Source: an archaeon UBA168
GTDB lineage: Archaea > Thermoproteota > Thermoprotei_A > Marsarchaeales > UBA168
Assembly: GCA_002507085.1 (NCBI GenBank)
Contig: DAYW01000036.1
Coordinates: 554 to 5,904 of the forward strand
DNA: 5,351 nt
Direction: 5' to 3'
Shown here piece after piece: positions 4,470 to 5,351 of this stretch. Each line of letters begins with the position of its first letter. The first letter of the stretch is position 1. Position numbers and translations under genes: made by a program. The notes under the pieces are model-generated. The model was given only the letters and a program-made list of their open reading frames with translations, did no database searches and was not told the DNA's origin.

Positions 4470-5351
4470 CGAGGCTGGAAACGGCTGGGGTTTGCCCAGG
4501 TCTCACAGGAGGCACGTGGCCGTTTTCGGGGAGCCGGGCCAGGGGAAGTCTTCTCTTCTCTTCACCTTGATCATGGGCAACGCGGAAAAAGGAGAGGGGT
4601 TCATGCTGATAGATCCCCACGGCGACCTCGCGGACATCGTGGTCAGGAGGCTCGGAGCGGACGTCGTTCTTCCCAGCGATGGGGTTTCTCTGGATCCCCT
4701 TCCCCTTGGATGGCCCCGTTCCTCGTTTCTCCTTGACTCCCTCAGGAGGTACTACGGAGGCGACTGGGGGCCAAGGCTCGAGATGATCATGAGAAACGCC
4801 ATGAGGGTGCCCTCGGTCAAAAGCCTTTTCGACCTAAGGGACTTCCTTGAGGAGCCTTCAGTTGATGGCCTCGAAGGCGACCTAAAGCGCTTCTGGGATG
4901 AGGTCTACCCAAAGCTGGAGAGGGGATCGGAGTCGGCCGTTCTCAACAAGCTTGACAAGCTCGTGTCCGATGGGCGCGCCCGCCTCTTTCTGGAGGGCAG
5001 CACCATCCCCCTCATCCAGCTCATGGACAAAGGGAAGAGGATCGTGGCGTCGCTTGACGAGGGAGGGCTTGGGTCCGACCTTTCCTCATTCATCGGCTCT
5101 CTGCTGCTCGGCCAAGTTTACGCGCAGGGCATGGCTAGAAGGGGCAGCAGCGACTTCTTCGTTTACGTGGATGAGGCGCACAGGTTCTCGTGGGCGGAGC
5201 TGGAAATCGCCATGGCCTCTCTCAGGAAGAGGAGGATTTTCGTGACCATGGCGTCGCAGTCGCTGGAGCAGTTCGCGGGAGGCACCAACCCCCTGTCCTT
5301 CTCGGACACCGTGGTGGCCTTCGCGGTGAGCCCAACCACGGCGAGGGCCCT
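4459..5351 (+). CDS. VirD4/TraG/TraD-like coupling ATPase (HerA-FtsK superfamily), C-terminus cut by window edge
   Basis: The frame runs open to the right edge (297 full codons from the TTG), so the protein is incomplete. Walker A is GEPGQGKS at 24-31. LIDPHGDL at 50-57 is a motif often found in conjugative coupling proteins and relatives. Walker B is FVYVDEAH at 234-241 (Asp238, Glu239), followed by SLRKRRIFVTMASQSLEQF at 254-272, corresponding to the arginine- and glutamine-bearing sensor region of TraD/TraG proteins. The FIGSLLLGQVYAQGMARR helix before Walker B is also typical of that group. Such ATPases form hexamers that bring DNA to the T4SS channel or pump it. The frame is closed upstream by TGA at 4426-4428 and contains no ATG before Walker A; TTG at 4459 with GAGGT 10 nt ahead is the best start. 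Only about 23 residues precede the P-loop, so the N-terminal membrane anchor of classical VirD4 is absent. A HerA-like helicase role is the main alternative. Confidence 0.85.
   Translation, partial: MGFDEAGNGWGLPRSHRRHVAVFGEPGQGKSSLLFTLIMGNAEKGEGFMLIDPHGDLADIVVRRLGADVVLPSDGVSLDPLPLGWPRSSFLLDSLRRYYGGDWGPRLEMIMRNAMRVPSVKSLFDLRDFLEEPSVDGLEGDLKRFWDEVYPKLERGSESAVLNKLDKLVSDGRARLFLEGSTIPLIQLMDKGKRIVASLDEGGLGSDLSSFIGSLLLGQVYAQGMARRGSSDFFVYVDEAHRFSWAELEIAMASLRKRRIFVTMASQSLEQFAGGTNPLSFSDTVVAFAVSPTTARA

Noticed and set aside
1..5351. Relaxase, integrase, oriT, tRNA, CRISPR array or insertion sequence
   Set aside because: None was recognised on either strand, so the conjugative-element reading remains unproven.

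Overview
The window looks like archaeal DNA, probably from a thermophilic member of the Thermoproteota or a relative, although the lineage cannot be fixed from 5.3 kb. The supporting signs are a pilin with an archaeal class III signal peptide, tightly overlapping genes, GTG and TTG starts backed by strong Shine-Dalgarno matches, heavy use of AGG for arginine, and an AT box spaced as in archaeal leaderless promoters. GC content looks moderately high. There are seven protein genes and almost no free space. Two gene blocks diverge from a spacer of about 65-75 bp near 3967-4040. No RNA gene, insertion sequence or CRISPR array was seen.

The minus-strand block, read from 3975 down to base 1, looks like the core of a type IV secretion (DNA transfer) apparatus. 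It holds a small two-helix VirB2/CedA1-like pilin subunit, a polytopic VirB6/TrbL/CedA-like channel protein (3695-2781), a two-helix protein in the VirB3/PrgI position that carries a C-terminal beta-sandwich-like domain (2784-2263), a VirB4 ATPase (2324-675), and an unrecognised gene that leaves the window on the left (675 to beyond 1). Successive genes overlap by 1-62 nt, so they are probably one operon. The gene order VirB2-VirB6-VirB3/PrgI-VirB4 matches conjugation modules of Gram-positive bacteria.

The plus-strand block has a type IV pilin-like protein (4041-4469), overlapped by the start of a second P-loop ATPase (4459 to beyond 5351). That ATPase has signatures of VirD4/TraG/TraD coupling proteins or HerA-like DNA pumps.

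The likely joint role is DNA transfer across the single archaeal membrane: VirB4 powers assembly, the VirB2-like subunit builds a conjugative-type pilus, VirB6 and the VirB3-like protein form the membrane part, and the VirD4-like ATPase feeds or pulls DNA. The data do not decide between conjugation, as in conjugative plasmids and integrated elements, and DNA import of the Ced/Ted type. No relaxase or integrase is visible. The oddest points are that the VirB2-like frame has no stop codon where its protein should end, that the VirB3-position protein carries an extra domain, and that a class III pilin is paired with a coupling-type ATPase lacking a membrane anchor.
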